From NCBI RefSeq assembly GCF_036226885.1, contig NZ_CP109027.1, positions 3,844,001 through 3,908,000 on the forward strand: DNA of 64,000 bases, read 5' to 3'. Shown here one piece after another: positions 1 to 7,567 of this stretch (position 1 is the first letter of the stretch; the number at the start of each line of letters is the position of its first letter). The notes under the pieces are model-generated. The model saw only the letters and a list, made by a program, of their open reading frames with translations, had not been told where the DNA came from and made no database searches. The stretch comes from Streptomyces sp. NBC_00663. GTDB lineage: Bacteria; Actinomycetota; Actinomycetes; Streptomycetales; Streptomycetaceae. A program made the translations under genes and the position numbers.

Positions 1-729
1 GGTGCCGGGGCGGGCGACCGTGGCGTAGACACCGAAGGTGCCGGCCGAGGCCTGCACGAGGCTGCGCAGGATCTCGCGGTCCTTGGGCAGGTTCCGCTGC
101 GGCTGCGTCACCATCACACAGCGCTGGGTGGCCTGGGTGACGTCCAGGACGACGTTGCCGATCGCGGCGCGGGTGCCGAGGAAGGCGTCCTCGGCCGGTC
201 CGTGGCCGGGTGTGCCCAGCAGGACGTTGGGGCGGAAGCGGCGCACGTCCCAGGTGCCGTCGGGGTGGCGGGCGCCGGCCGCGCGCAGGGCGCCCTCGCT
301 CAGCAGGTGCACCGGGGCCTCGTCGACGAACTTGCCGGCGGGCAGGTCGAAGGTGGACAGGGACGAGGGCTCGGCCGGGTCCGAGCGGTACTCCTCGACC
401 GTGTGCACCCGGCCGGTCTGGCGGCGCAGCTGTACGGCCTGGCCGAGCCAGTCGCCGAGGATCGCGTCGGCGTCCGGGTCGGCGGTGGTGAACCGCCGCC
501 CGTCCGGCAGGGTCAGCTCGGCCCCGGCCTCGTGACGGCGCGCCGTGGCGTCAAGGAGCCGCGGCTCCCGCTTGGCGGTGAGCACCCGGCCGGTGGCCGC
601 GACGACGACCGCGAACTCACGGTCGCCGACCACTCCGCTCGGCCCGAGGAACAGCCGGTCCGCGCGCTCGCCGCCCATGGACTTCACGGGGTAGCGCCAC
701 AGCTGTACGACGGGCAGTGCCGCGCTCAC
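1..729 (-). CDS. MOSC domain protein (YcbX/mARC-like), C-terminus beyond the window
   Basis: The frame opens with GTG at 727-729, overlaps the stop of the upstream gene by four bases (GTGA), and stays open to base 1, giving 243 visible codons. The N-terminus reads LWRYPVKSMGGE, the start of the MOSC N-terminal beta-barrel. Further on, TQATQRCVMVTQPQRNLPKD carries the Arg-Cys pair whose cysteine holds the molybdenum cofactor in mARC and YcbX proteins. Members of that group reduce N-hydroxylated substrates with electrons from a ferredoxin or flavoprotein. E. coli YcbX has its ferredoxin domain in the same chain; here the translationally coupled upstream gene carries one instead. The end of the gene is not visible, so an additional C-terminal domain cannot be excluded. 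Family assignment is firm; the substrate is unknown. Confidence 0.85.
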   Translation of the reverse strand, partial: MSAALPVVQLWRYPVKSMGGERADRLFLGPSGVVGDREFAVVVAATGRVLTAKREPRLLDATARRHEAGAELTLPDGRRFTTADPDADAILGDWLGQAVQLRRQTGRVHTVEEYRSDPAEPSSLSTFDLPAGKFVDEAPVHLLSEGALRAAGARHPDGTWDVRRFRPNVLLGTPGHGPAEDAFLGTRAAIGNVVLDVTQATQRCVMVTQPQRNLPKDREILRSLVQASAGTFGVYATVARPGT

Positions 730-1529
730 AGGTCCAGCACCAGGTCGGTCACCGGCTGCGAGATGCACAGCAGCACCTCCCCCTCGTCGGGGTCGCCCTG
801 GGGCGGCACGTGGTAGCGGACGGTGCCGCGCTTGAGCCGTACGGCACAGGTGCCGCAGACGCCCGCCCAGCACAGCGACTTGGTCTCCACGCCGTTGTCG
901 TCGGCGAAGGGCAGCAGGGAGTCGTAGGAGCCGTCCCAGCCGAACTCGGCGGAGCTGCGGTCGAAGGTGATCCGCAGCTCGGTCAGTCCCGCGAGGACCT
1001 CCACGCCGTCGTAGCCGCCGACGGTGGCGCGGCCCAGGGCGACGGACTCGCGGGCCGGGTCGACCAGGGCGAGGCGGGCCGCGGGCAGCCCGGCGGAGTC
1101 GACGGGCTGGAAGCCGTAGCGGGCGAACCAGGCGGAGGTGGTCTTGGAGAAGACGAGCACCTGCGCGTAGCCCTCGGCGTGGGCCGCGCCGACCATGCTG
1201 GCCAGCAGCAGCCGGCCGAGGCCGAGGCCGTGCCGTTTCTCGTCGACGGCGACGTTGTAGATCTCGGCGAGGGCGTCGAAGCCGCGCAGTCCCGCGCAGC
1301 CGACGACCTCGCCGTCGGCCTCCAGGACCCGGAAGTCCTCGGAGAGGGTCTCGAACAGCGCGCGTTCACGGACGAGGAGCTGCCCGGCGTCCATGAAGGG
1401 CAGCGACAGCCGGTACATCGCCTCGGCGTCGTCGGCGCGGGCCCGGCGGAACCGGACGTCGACGAACTCGTCACCGCCCCGGCTCAGGGCGACGTCGATC
1501 ACCTTGCTGGTGTTCAGGTTGATGGGCAT
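726..1529 (-). CDS. GNAT acetyltransferase fused to a 2Fe-2S ferredoxin domain
   Basis: A 267-residue protein with two recognisable parts. Residues about 24-150 are a GNAT fold of the N-acetylglutamate-synthase-like type, with the acetyl-CoA loop RHGLGLGRLLL at 99-109. Residues about 180-267 look like a plant-type ferredoxin: Cys220, Cys225 and Cys228 in CWAGVCGTC and a fourth cysteine at 255 in LLCISQP, the C-x4-C-x2-C...C pattern for one 2Fe-2S cluster. Joining an acetyltransferase to a ferredoxin is unusual. The next gene is a MOSC protein of the kind that needs a ferredoxin donor, so the C-terminal domain may feed it electrons. It starts five bases after the amidinotransferase gene ends, inside one operon. 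The acetylated substrate is unknown. Confidence 0.85.
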   Translation of the reverse strand: MPINLNTSKVIDVALSRGGDEFVDVRFRRARADDAEAMYRLSLPFMDAGQLLVRERALFETLSEDFRVLEADGEVVGCAGLRGFDALAEIYNVAVDEKRHGLGLGRLLLASMVGAAHAEGYAQVLVFSKTTSAWFARYGFQPVDSAGLPAARLALVDPARESVALGRATVGGYDGVEVLAGLTELRITFDRSSAEFGWDGSYDSLLPFADDNGVETKSLCWAGVCGTCAVRLKRGTVRYHVPPQGDPDEGEVLLCISQPVTDLVLDL

Positions 1530-1534
1530 GGCCG

Positions 1535-2566
1535 CTACACGTACGACTCGAGGGAACCCTGGCGACGTACGTCCAGGGAGCAGCAGTGGAAGCCGCCGCC
1601 GAAGGTGCGCCCGTGTCGGTAGGGCACGGGTACGGCGGTGAAGCCCTCCTTCTCCAACTGGCGGGCCAGTTCGGTCTGCTTGGCCGGGACGATGACCGTC
1701 TCCTCGTTGACGGAGAGGATGTTCATGCCGATCCAGGTGGAGGCGCGCGGCCAGGTGAGGCCGTAGCCGTCGTCCTCGGGCTCGTCGAACCAGATGATCT
1801 TCCAGTTCCGCAGCGGCGCCGGGACGGTCTCCGGGGTGAGCCGGCCGGCGTTGGCGAGGAGCACGCCGGGGCGCAGGATGTGCAGGGTGGTGCCGACGTG
1901 GTCGTCGCAGATCGAGATCTCGTGGACGGTGAACTCGGCGCCGAGCGCCCGCCGGAGCCAGGCGGCGCCGGTGCGGTTGCCGGTGTTGCTGACGTTGAAG
2001 AACAGGTCGCGGCCGGCCCGCAGCAGGTTCGCGGCGTCGAACAGCGGCTCGATCTCGGCGAGTACGGGGGTGTCGCCGTCGTAGGCGTAGGTCGCGTCGG
2101 CGAGACGGGGGCGCGGGGCGGCGAGCCAGTTGGCGCCGGACGCGAAGTACTCGGAGAGCAGACCGCGGAAGGGGAAGGTCTCCGTGTAGCGGGCGCGGAC
2201 CGGCATCGGCGCCTCGATGATGTTCTCGCCGACCACCAGGAGGCAGTCGCGGGGCATCAGCGAGTGGTTGGCGGTCGTGGTCCAGTCGGCGACGGTGAGC
2301 GTCGAGCCGTGCACGGCCGGGGCCGGGCGGCGGACGGTGACACCGAAGGAGGTGAGGGTGTCGGCGAGCGCCTGGAGGTCCTCCTGCGTCTCGTCGATGA
2401 TCCGGGCCAGGTCGGCCTCGGTGACCTGGTCGCCGGTGTGGTCCTCGGGCAGACCGAAGAAGTGGCGCAGCGAGGTGTCCGCGTCCGGGATGTGGAAGTG
2501 CTCGGCACTTCCGATCACGATCTCCTCAAGCTGTCCGAAGTCGTTGAACGACCTGACGGAGCTCAC
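1535..2566 (-). CDS. Amidinotransferase (StrB1/AGAT-like)
   Basis: A 343-residue protein of the glycine/inosamine amidinotransferase family, which moves the amidino group of arginine onto an amine through a covalent Cys-amidino intermediate. Catalytic elements are visible: MPRDCLLVVGENIIEAPM near 104-121, the catalytic His in DDHVGTT (His223), and the nucleophile Cys328 in GGGFHCCSLDVRRQGSL close to the C-terminus. The C-terminal block strongly resembles StrB1 of streptomycin synthesis. Its ATG overlaps the stop of the SDR gene by four bases. In this operon it most likely builds a guanidino group on a small precursor that other enzymes ligate and oxidise. Acceptor specificity cannot be read from the sequence. 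Confidence 0.88.
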   Translation of the reverse strand: MSSVRSFNDFGQLEEIVIGSAEHFHIPDADTSLRHFFGLPEDHTGDQVTEADLARIIDETQEDLQALADTLTSFGVTVRRPAPAVHGSTLTVADWTTTANHSLMPRDCLLVVGENIIEAPMPVRARYTETFPFRGLLSEYFASGANWLAAPRPRLADATYAYDGDTPVLAEIEPLFDAANLLRAGRDLFFNVSNTGNRTGAAWLRRALGAEFTVHEISICDDHVGTTLHILRPGVLLANAGRLTPETVPAPLRNWKIIWFDEPEDDGYGLTWPRASTWIGMNILSVNEETVIVPAKQTELARQLEKEGFTAVPVPYRHGRTFGGGFHCCSLDVRRQGSLESYV

Positions 2567-3339
2567 GGCGTTTCCTTTCGCTGTGCCGGTGCCGGACGGG
2601 TCAGCGAGAGACCGAACGGCTGGTCAATGGACATGAGTTCGACGTAGTTGACGTTGACGTGCGCGGGCGTCCGATGGGCCCACAGCACGGTGTCGGCGAC
2701 GTCCTCGGGCGCGAGCGGGCGGATGCCGTCGTAGAGCGCGTCGGCGCGGTCCTGGTCGCCCTTGAAGCGGACCAGCGCGAACTCGCTGCGCACCATGCCG
2801 GGCGCGATACAGGTGACCCGGATGCCGGTGCCCTGCACGTCGACGCGGAGGTTGGCCGACAGATGGTGGACGAACGCCTTCGTGGCCGCGTACACGTTGC
2901 CGCCGAAGAAGGGGTACTCCGCGGCCAGCGAGCCGAGGTTGATGATGTGCCCGGCACCGGTGCGGCGCATCGCCGGCAGCACGGCGCGGATGCCGTGGAG
3001 GACACCCGAGACATTGGTGTCGATCATCGTGCCCCAGTCCTCGACGGCCCCGTCGTGCAGGGCGCCGAGGCCGAGCGACAGCCCGGCGTTGTTGACGAGC
3101 GCGGCGATCTCACCGCCGTCCTGGAGGAGCGCCTCGACCGCGGTGGCGACGGATTCGCCGTCCCGTACGTCGGCCCGCTCGACCCGGATCAGCCCGGGCC
3201 CGAAGGCGTCCACCAGATCGTCGAGGCGCTCCACGCGCCGGGCGAGCACCGCGACCGGCAGTCCCTCCTTGAGGAACCGCTCCGCCACCGCCCGCCCGAT
3301 CCCGGCCGTACCGCCGGTGATCACGGTCCACTTGGTCAT
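2563..3339 (-). CDS. Short-chain dehydrogenase/reductase (SDR)
   Basis: A 258-residue classical SDR. The dinucleotide-binding motif TGGTAGIGRAVAERF is at residues 7-21, followed by NNAGLS, a catalytic serine in NLGSLA and the YAATKAF (YxxxK) active site. The open frame extends much further upstream, but the ATG at 3337-3339 is chosen because MTKWTVITGG begins exactly at the first Rossmann strand and because it overlaps the preceding stop as ATGA. The enzyme would oxidise an alcohol or reduce a carbonyl of the pathway intermediate with NAD(P). It sits between the YqcI/YcgG-like gene and the amidinotransferase, with both boundaries translationally coupled. Confidence 0.9.
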   Translation of the reverse strand: MTKWTVITGGTAGIGRAVAERFLKEGLPVAVLARRVERLDDLVDAFGPGLIRVERADVRDGESVATAVEALLQDGGEIAALVNNAGLSLGLGALHDGAVEDWGTMIDTNVSGVLHGIRAVLPAMRRTGAGHIINLGSLAAEYPFFGGNVYAATKAFVHHLSANLRVDVQGTGIRVTCIAPGMVRSEFALVRFKGDQDRADALYDGIRPLAPEDVADTVLWAHRTPAHVNVNYVELMSIDQPFGLSLTRPAPAQRKETP

Positions 3340-4148
3340 GGGGTCCTGCTCTCCTCGGGGTCGGCCTGGTGGGCCGCTGAGGCGGGGTGGGCCGGGTAGG
3401 CCCCCGCCGCCGGTCGGAACGGGCACGTCCAGTCCTCCGGGACGGCCCGGCCCGAGTACTGGACGGCCTCGGAGGCGGCCCCGAACTCGGACAGGTTGGG
3501 GTTGAGCGAGCCCTGGAGCTCCAGCTCCCGCTCCCTGACCTGGCCCTGGATGCGCTGGTAGATGCCCTTCTCCTTCAACCGCCCGAACTGGAGGTGGGAG
3601 TTGAAGACGAGCGTGGGCAGCGGGAACCGGCGGGTGATCCGGGAGGCGCCCGGATGCAGGCCCACCACGAAGAAGGCGTGGCCGCCGACGCTGAAGCCGA
3701 ACCGCTCCGACGCCGGGTCCGGGTCCACCTGCGGGTCCCAGGGGTACTGGCCGGTGTCCAGGTCGTGCAGGGCCTGGAGCTGCCTCCACAGCAGCTCCTC
3801 GAACTCCGTCTCGTCGGTGTCCGCCGGTCCCGAGAAGGTGGCCGCGAACGTCGCCATCAGCGGGTCGATGTCCTCGCGCCGCGCGGCGAAGTCGGCGAGC
3901 GCCGCGTGCAGTTCCCGGGTCGTGGCGGGCTCGGCGAGCCGGCCGAAGTGACGGTGCACGAGCGTGCCACGCAGCTGCGCGCTCTTGCCGGCCACACAGG
4001 AGAACTCCGGCCCCAGCAATTTCTCCGTCAGCTGCGCCGCGGGCCGCTCGGACGGGTTCTCCGTCCGCTCCTCCGCAGCATCGGCCGGCGGGTTCTCCGC
4101 CGACCCCTCCCCGACTTCCCCCGTCGGACGACGGCTGGTGCCAAGCAC
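3336..4148 (-). CDS. YqcI/YcgG (GntA-like) heme-dependent N-hydroxylase candidate
   Basis: A 270-residue protein. The first about 45 residues are acidic and low in complexity; the family domain then begins at FSCVAGKSA (Cys51). Further family landmarks are FGFSVGGHAFFVVGLHPGAS, the NPNLSEFG stretch, SEAVQYSGR and a C-terminal WTCPF (Cys242). This is the YqcI/YcgG family, to which GntA of guanitoxin biosynthesis belongs; GntA is described as a heme-dependent enzyme that N-hydroxylates a guanidino amino-acid derivative. Neighbouring an amidinotransferase, a similar N-oxidation of a guanidine is a reasonable inference. Heme binding and substrate are not demonstrated by sequence alone. The stop overlaps the SDR start. 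Confidence 0.75.
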   Translation of the reverse strand: MLGTSRRPTGEVGEGSAENPPADAAEERTENPSERPAAQLTEKLLGPEFSCVAGKSAQLRGTLVHRHFGRLAEPATTRELHAALADFAARREDIDPLMATFAATFSGPADTDETEFEELLWRQLQALHDLDTGQYPWDPQVDPDPASERFGFSVGGHAFFVVGLHPGASRITRRFPLPTLVFNSHLQFGRLKEKGIYQRIQGQVRERELELQGSLNPNLSEFGAASEAVQYSGRAVPEDWTCPFRPAAGAYPAHPASAAHQADPEESRTP

Positions 4149-4159
4149 TGGTATCCCCC

Positions 4160-5404
4160 TCAGTTCCCCTGCTTCTGCGGTACCGGTTCGGCGACGACCC
4201 GGTAGGTCCGCATGACCGTCAGCGCCGCCGCGCGCACGCTCGCGTGACCGTCGCCGCGCAGCCGGAACCGGCCGCCGATGTGGTCGTAGCCGCCGGTGCC
4301 GTCGAAGACCGTGCCGATGTCCGGCAGGACCTCCGCGTAGACCTCCGGGACCTCGCCGAGCAGCGGTGTCCTGGACACCACCCGGCAGGGCAGCGGGCGT
4401 GGTTCGGGCACGCTGACCCAGCCGCCGCCCGGCGTGTTGTCGTACTCCTCGGCGGCCTTCAGCGGCGGCAGGCCGAGCGTGGCGCGGAACGCCTCGCCGA
4501 ACAGGTCGATGCCGAACAGGTCCCGGTGCACGAACCCCACCTCGGCGCCGCCCGGCCGCAGCCCCACCTCCAGGAAGACCAACTCCCCCTGGCCGGTGGC
4601 GAACAGCTCCAGATGGAAGGGCCCGTCGTCCAGGCCCAGCGCCTCAAGACAGGCGTCGGCGAAGTCGGTCACCCGGTCCCGCTCGGGGCCCGGGTCGAGC
4701 AGCACCGAGCCGAGCGGCAGGCCGTCGAGGAAGTCCAGGCAGGTGTTGAGATAGCCGGAGGCGCTGACGAAGTGCGGTTTCCCGCCGCGCCGGATGCCGT
4801 CGACATGGAGGACCTGGCCCTCGATGTACTCCTCGCACTCGTACGCCGCCGGATCGACCTCGGCCAGCGCACGCGCCAGGGCCGGCACGTCGTCCGCCCG
4901 CACCACCCCGCGCGAGGACCAGCCGTCCCGCGGCTTGAGGATCACCGGCAGCCCGAGCTCACCGACGATCTCCTCGGCCGTCGTGGCGGCGTCCAGATCA
5001 CGGAACCCCGGCACCCGCAGCCCTGCGGCGCCGACCAGCTCCTTCATCCGCGGCTTGTCACGGAATGCCATGACGAAGTCGGGCCGCCAGCCGGGCACGC
5101 CGAGGGCGACGCGCAGCCGCGCCGCGGTGAGCACGTCGTACTCCGACAGGCCCACCACGCCGTCGAAGGCGCCGTACCGCTCTTCCAGGCGCCGGGCGAT
5201 CGGCAGGACGGTGTCGAACTCCAGGTCGTCGGCGACGACCAGATCCAGGGCGCCGTCGCGGTCGAGGATCGGCAGGCCGTACGGCAGGGTCACATACGCC
5301 AGCCGGCAGCTGCCGGGCTCGACGAAGCGGTGGTACTCGCCGAACTCGTCGTCGTACCGGTTGAGGACCAGGTACGTGGGGAGCGCCCCGGCGGTGCTAC
5401 TCAA
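4160..5404 (-). CDS. ATP-grasp ligase 1
   Basis: Likely 414 residues from a TTG at 5402-5404. The start is chosen because GGGAGG lies six to seven bases upstream, whereas the ATG at 5476 would overlap the previous gene by about 80 bases without such a site. ATP-grasp features are the lysine in VILKPRDGWSSRG, the acidic YECEEYIEGQVLHVDG segment and the metal-binding ELVFLEVGLRPGGAE. Such carboxylate-amine ligases activate a carboxylate as acyl phosphate and join it to an amine, often making dipeptides or amides. The gene overlaps the second ATP-grasp gene by eight bases. Two consecutive, clearly different ATP-grasp proteins suggest two successive ligations. Confidence 0.85.
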   Translation of the reverse strand: MSSTAGALPTYLVLNRYDDEFGEYHRFVEPGSCRLAYVTLPYGLPILDRDGALDLVVADDLEFDTVLPIARRLEERYGAFDGVVGLSEYDVLTAARLRVALGVPGWRPDFVMAFRDKPRMKELVGAAGLRVPGFRDLDAATTAEEIVGELGLPVILKPRDGWSSRGVVRADDVPALARALAEVDPAAYECEEYIEGQVLHVDGIRRGGKPHFVSASGYLNTCLDFLDGLPLGSVLLDPGPERDRVTDFADACLEALGLDDGPFHLELFATGQGELVFLEVGLRPGGAEVGFVHRDLFGIDLFGEAFRATLGLPPLKAAEEYDNTPGGGWVSVPEPRPLPCRVVSRTPLLGEVPEVYAEVLPDIGTVFDGTGGYDHIGGRFRLRGDGHASVRAAALTVMRTYRVVAEPVPQKQGN

Positions 5405-6635
5405 CGCGCACCTCCCGGCCGAGCGCCTCGATGCGCTCCAGGGCCGCCGTGTGCGACTCGGCCGCGAAGACCACATGGCCGAGCAGCGCCCGGAAGTCCT
5501 CGGCGGGCGGGATCTCCTCGCCCTCCCGGTAGTAGACGGAGACCTCCAGGACGTCGTCGGCGGCCCGCAACTCCTCGGCGCCGGCGACCCGGTGGAAGAC
5601 CTCCAGCCCCTCCGCGGTGAAGCAGTGGATGGCGGCGGTCTTGGCGCGCGGGGCCGTGAAGGCGCCCAGCTCGGCGGGGTCCTGGCCGGTGTAGTGGGCC
5701 AGCATGATCCGGGTCAGCGAGGTGCCGGTGGCCAGCTCCACCAGGTGCGGGATGCGGTGTCCGGCGAGCCGGGCGCCGATCTCGATCAGCACCGGGTCGC
5801 CCTCGGGCAGCCGCAGTTCGCAGTGGAAGATGCCCAGCGGGAGGTTGAGCGCCCGGCACAGGTCGACGACGTACGACTCGATCCTGGCCCTGGTCTCCGG
5901 GTCGGTCTCGTGCTGGACGACCATGCCGATCTCGACGAAGTGCGGCTCGGGGCCGAGCAGTTTCGTGGTGAGGGCGGAGATGACCACCTCGCCGTCGGCG
6001 ACATAGCCCTCGACGCTGATCTCGGGACCGGCGACGTACTCCTCAAGGAGCACCCGTCCGTCCAGGCCGCGGCCCGCGTCGGTACGGGTGTCGGAGACCA
6101 GCCAGTCGTAGGCGCGGCGCAGGCCGTCCTCGTCGTCGACCCGGCTGACGTGCACGCTGCCGGCCGAGGCCGCGGGCTTGAGGACGGCGGGGTAGCCCAC
6201 GTGCGCCGCGGCGGCGAGCAGTTCGTCGGGGCCGGACGCCTGCGCGTAGCGCGGCACGCGCAGACCGGCGGCCTCGGCACGGGCGCGCATGACGGACTTG
6301 TCGCGCAGCGCCGCCACCGTCTCCACCGGCAGACCGGGCAGACCGAGCCGGTGCGCGAGGCGGGCGACACTGTCCACGTAGAACTCGAAGCCGGGCAGGA
6401 TGCCGGTCAGCGGACGCCGCCCGTGGGCCTCGGTCACCGCCTCGGTGAGCGCCGCCTCGTCGTTGGTGTCGACGACGAGCAGCTCGTCGACGTACTGGAG
6501 CAGGGTCTCCGGGATCGTGCGGTCACCGCTGTGGTGGGAGGCCACCACGACCTCGAAACCCTGTTCGTGGGCGGCGAGGATCAGACCGTTCGCCGAGGAC
6601 ATCGGCTCGACGACCAGAATTCTTGTTGCAGACAT
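5397..6635 (-). CDS. ATP-grasp ligase 2
   Basis: A 412-residue ATP-grasp protein. The N-terminus ILVVEPMSSANGLILAAHEQ is the preATP-grasp Rossmann-like domain. PAVLKPAASAGSVHVSRV carries the nucleotide-binding lysine, LLEEYVAGPEISVEGYV the acidic adenine-binding segment, and PVLIEIGARLAGHRIPHL the metal-binding Glu/Arg motif near residue 275. The layout resembles L-amino-acid ligases and carnosine-synthase-like enzymes that join amino acids with ATP hydrolysis. It is separated from the upstream diiron-protein gene by 100 bases containing a hairpin and runs straight into ligase 1. Substrates are unknown. Confidence 0.87.
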   Translation of the reverse strand: MSATRILVVEPMSSANGLILAAHEQGFEVVVASHHSGDRTIPETLLQYVDELLVVDTNDEAALTEAVTEAHGRRPLTGILPGFEFYVDSVARLAHRLGLPGLPVETVAALRDKSVMRARAEAAGLRVPRYAQASGPDELLAAAAHVGYPAVLKPAASAGSVHVSRVDDEDGLRRAYDWLVSDTRTDAGRGLDGRVLLEEYVAGPEISVEGYVADGEVVISALTTKLLGPEPHFVEIGMVVQHETDPETRARIESYVVDLCRALNLPLGIFHCELRLPEGDPVLIEIGARLAGHRIPHLVELATGTSLTRIMLAHYTGQDPAELGAFTAPRAKTAAIHCFTAEGLEVFHRVAGAEELRAADDVLEVSVYYREGEEIPPAEDFRALLGHVVFAAESHTAALERIEALGREVRVE

Positions 6636-6664
6636 GGGAATTCGTTTTCTCCGCTCTGGCCGAC

Positions 6665-6717
6665 GGACGGCCCGGTCATGATTCCGGAATTACGGATCAG
6701 GGTTTTCCGGACCGTCC
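6665..6717 (-). other. Inverted repeat between operon genes 1 and 2
   Basis: The arms GGACGGCCCGG (6665-6675) and CCGGACCGTCC (6707-6717) pair with one wobble around a 31-base loop. No U-tract follows on the minus strand, so it looks more like an RNA-processing or attenuation structure than a full terminator. It would let the diiron-protein gene be expressed at a different level from the ligases. Confidence 0.45.
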
Positions 6718-6735
6718 GCCAACTGTTCTTTCGAA

Positions 6736-7431
6736 TCAGGCGGAGGCCAGTTCCCGGGCGCCGACGGTGGAGTCGTAGAGCTCCTGGAAGTAGTCACCGA
6801 TCAGCTCGATGTACGTGGCGAGATCGGCGTACGCCTGCTCCGCGGAGCCGAATCCCTCGACCGCCTGGGAAACGGTGCGGAACATCAGCTCGTCATGGTC
6901 GTGCGACTCGTCGAAGTCCAGGTGCGTCTGGGTGCCCTGGGTGAATTCGGTGCCGAACTCCTCGGCCGCCTTGCTGGTGATGATCTGGTTGTAGCGGTCC
7001 GAGTACCACTCGACGAACCAGTCCCAGACCGTCGTCGGCGCCGGACCGCGCTTGTCGGCCTCCAGGCGCAGATAGCCCATGAGCTGCTTGGTCGACGGGA
7101 AGACGTCGGTGGCCTCCAGCTGCTCGCTGGTGAAGCCGAACTTGTTGAGGTCACGGGTGAACATGCCCTCGTGCCCGAACTCCTCGGCCAGGTACTGGGC
7201 GAGCTTGGCGGCGAGGCTGTCGTCCTTCGAGCCGACCTTGAAGAGGGCGTAGGTGTCGACCTCGTTGTTCAGCCGAATACGCAGAACCGTCTCGGTGATG
7301 TGACGAATGTAGTAGTCCCGGTCGGTCCATTCGCCCGCGTGCAGTTCGCGCAACTTGGTGACGCGCTGGAACTGCTTCTCCATCAATTCCTCGGCCAGGC
7401 TCTCGAGTCGGGACCGATCAAGCTTCGTCAT
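6736..7431 (-). CDS. Heme-oxygenase-like diiron (HDO) family protein
   Basis: A 231-residue all-helical protein. Candidate iron ligands fall where HDO enzymes have them: Glu57 in LNNEVDTY, EEFGHEGMF at 83-91 with Glu84 and His87, and the dense HLDFDESHDHDE stretch at 170-181. HDO enzymes assemble an often unstable diiron site and perform N-oxygenation (SznF-type, on guanidines), decarboxylative desaturation (UndA) or other oxidations. Next to a GntA-like protein and an amidinotransferase, N-oxygenation is the favoured role. The ATG follows a strong AAGGAGGAGG ribosome binding site, and this is the promoter-proximal gene of the operon. Assignment to the heme-oxygenase-like superfamily is confident; the reaction is inferred. 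Confidence 0.78.
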   Translation of the reverse strand: MTKLDRSRLESLAEELMEKQFQRVTKLRELHAGEWTDRDYYIRHITETVLRIRLNNEVDTYALFKVGSKDDSLAAKLAQYLAEEFGHEGMFTRDLNKFGFTSEQLEATDVFPSTKQLMGYLRLEADKRGPAPTTVWDWFVEWYSDRYNQIITSKAAEEFGTEFTQGTQTHLDFDESHDHDELMFRTVSQAVEGFGSAEQAYADLATYIELIGDYFQELYDSTVGARELASA

Positions 7432-7567
7432 TACGGATTCCTCCTCCTTGGATCAGTCATGAGTCTGGCTTGAGCACGAGTGGAGCCACAGGGCCAATAT
7501 GCAGATCGTGGCCCCATGGGAGGAGAATGGTCCTGTACTACCGGACCCAGGGGGCCGGAGGCGTGCC
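7432..7567. promoter_or_regulatory. Divergent intergenic region, promoters for both directions
   Basis: These 136 bases separate the start of the minus-strand biosynthetic operon from the plus-strand SnoaL-like gene, so both promoters must lie here. I do not see a clear consensus -35/-10 pair or a convincing regulator operator. Ribosome binding sites are visible at both edges: AAGGAGGAGG for the operon and GGAGG six bases before the ATG at 7568. Confidence 0.5.

Noticed and set aside
2563..3789. Extended 408-residue version of the SDR gene
   Set aside because: The extra N-terminus overlaps the YqcI/YcgG-like gene in another frame and is Pro/Gly/Arg-rich; the ATG at 3337-3339 starts exactly at the Rossmann fold and overlaps the previous stop.
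4794..6944. Very long plus-strand open frame opposite the ATP-grasp genes
   Set aside because: It is a high-GC shadow frame: composition is low-complexity Ala/Arg/Ser/Pro, no motif is recognisable, and the minus strand encodes two clear ATP-grasp proteins. The same applies to the opposite-strand frames over groEL1 (8420-10510), alr/nnr (31545-34904) and the glycosyltransferase operon.
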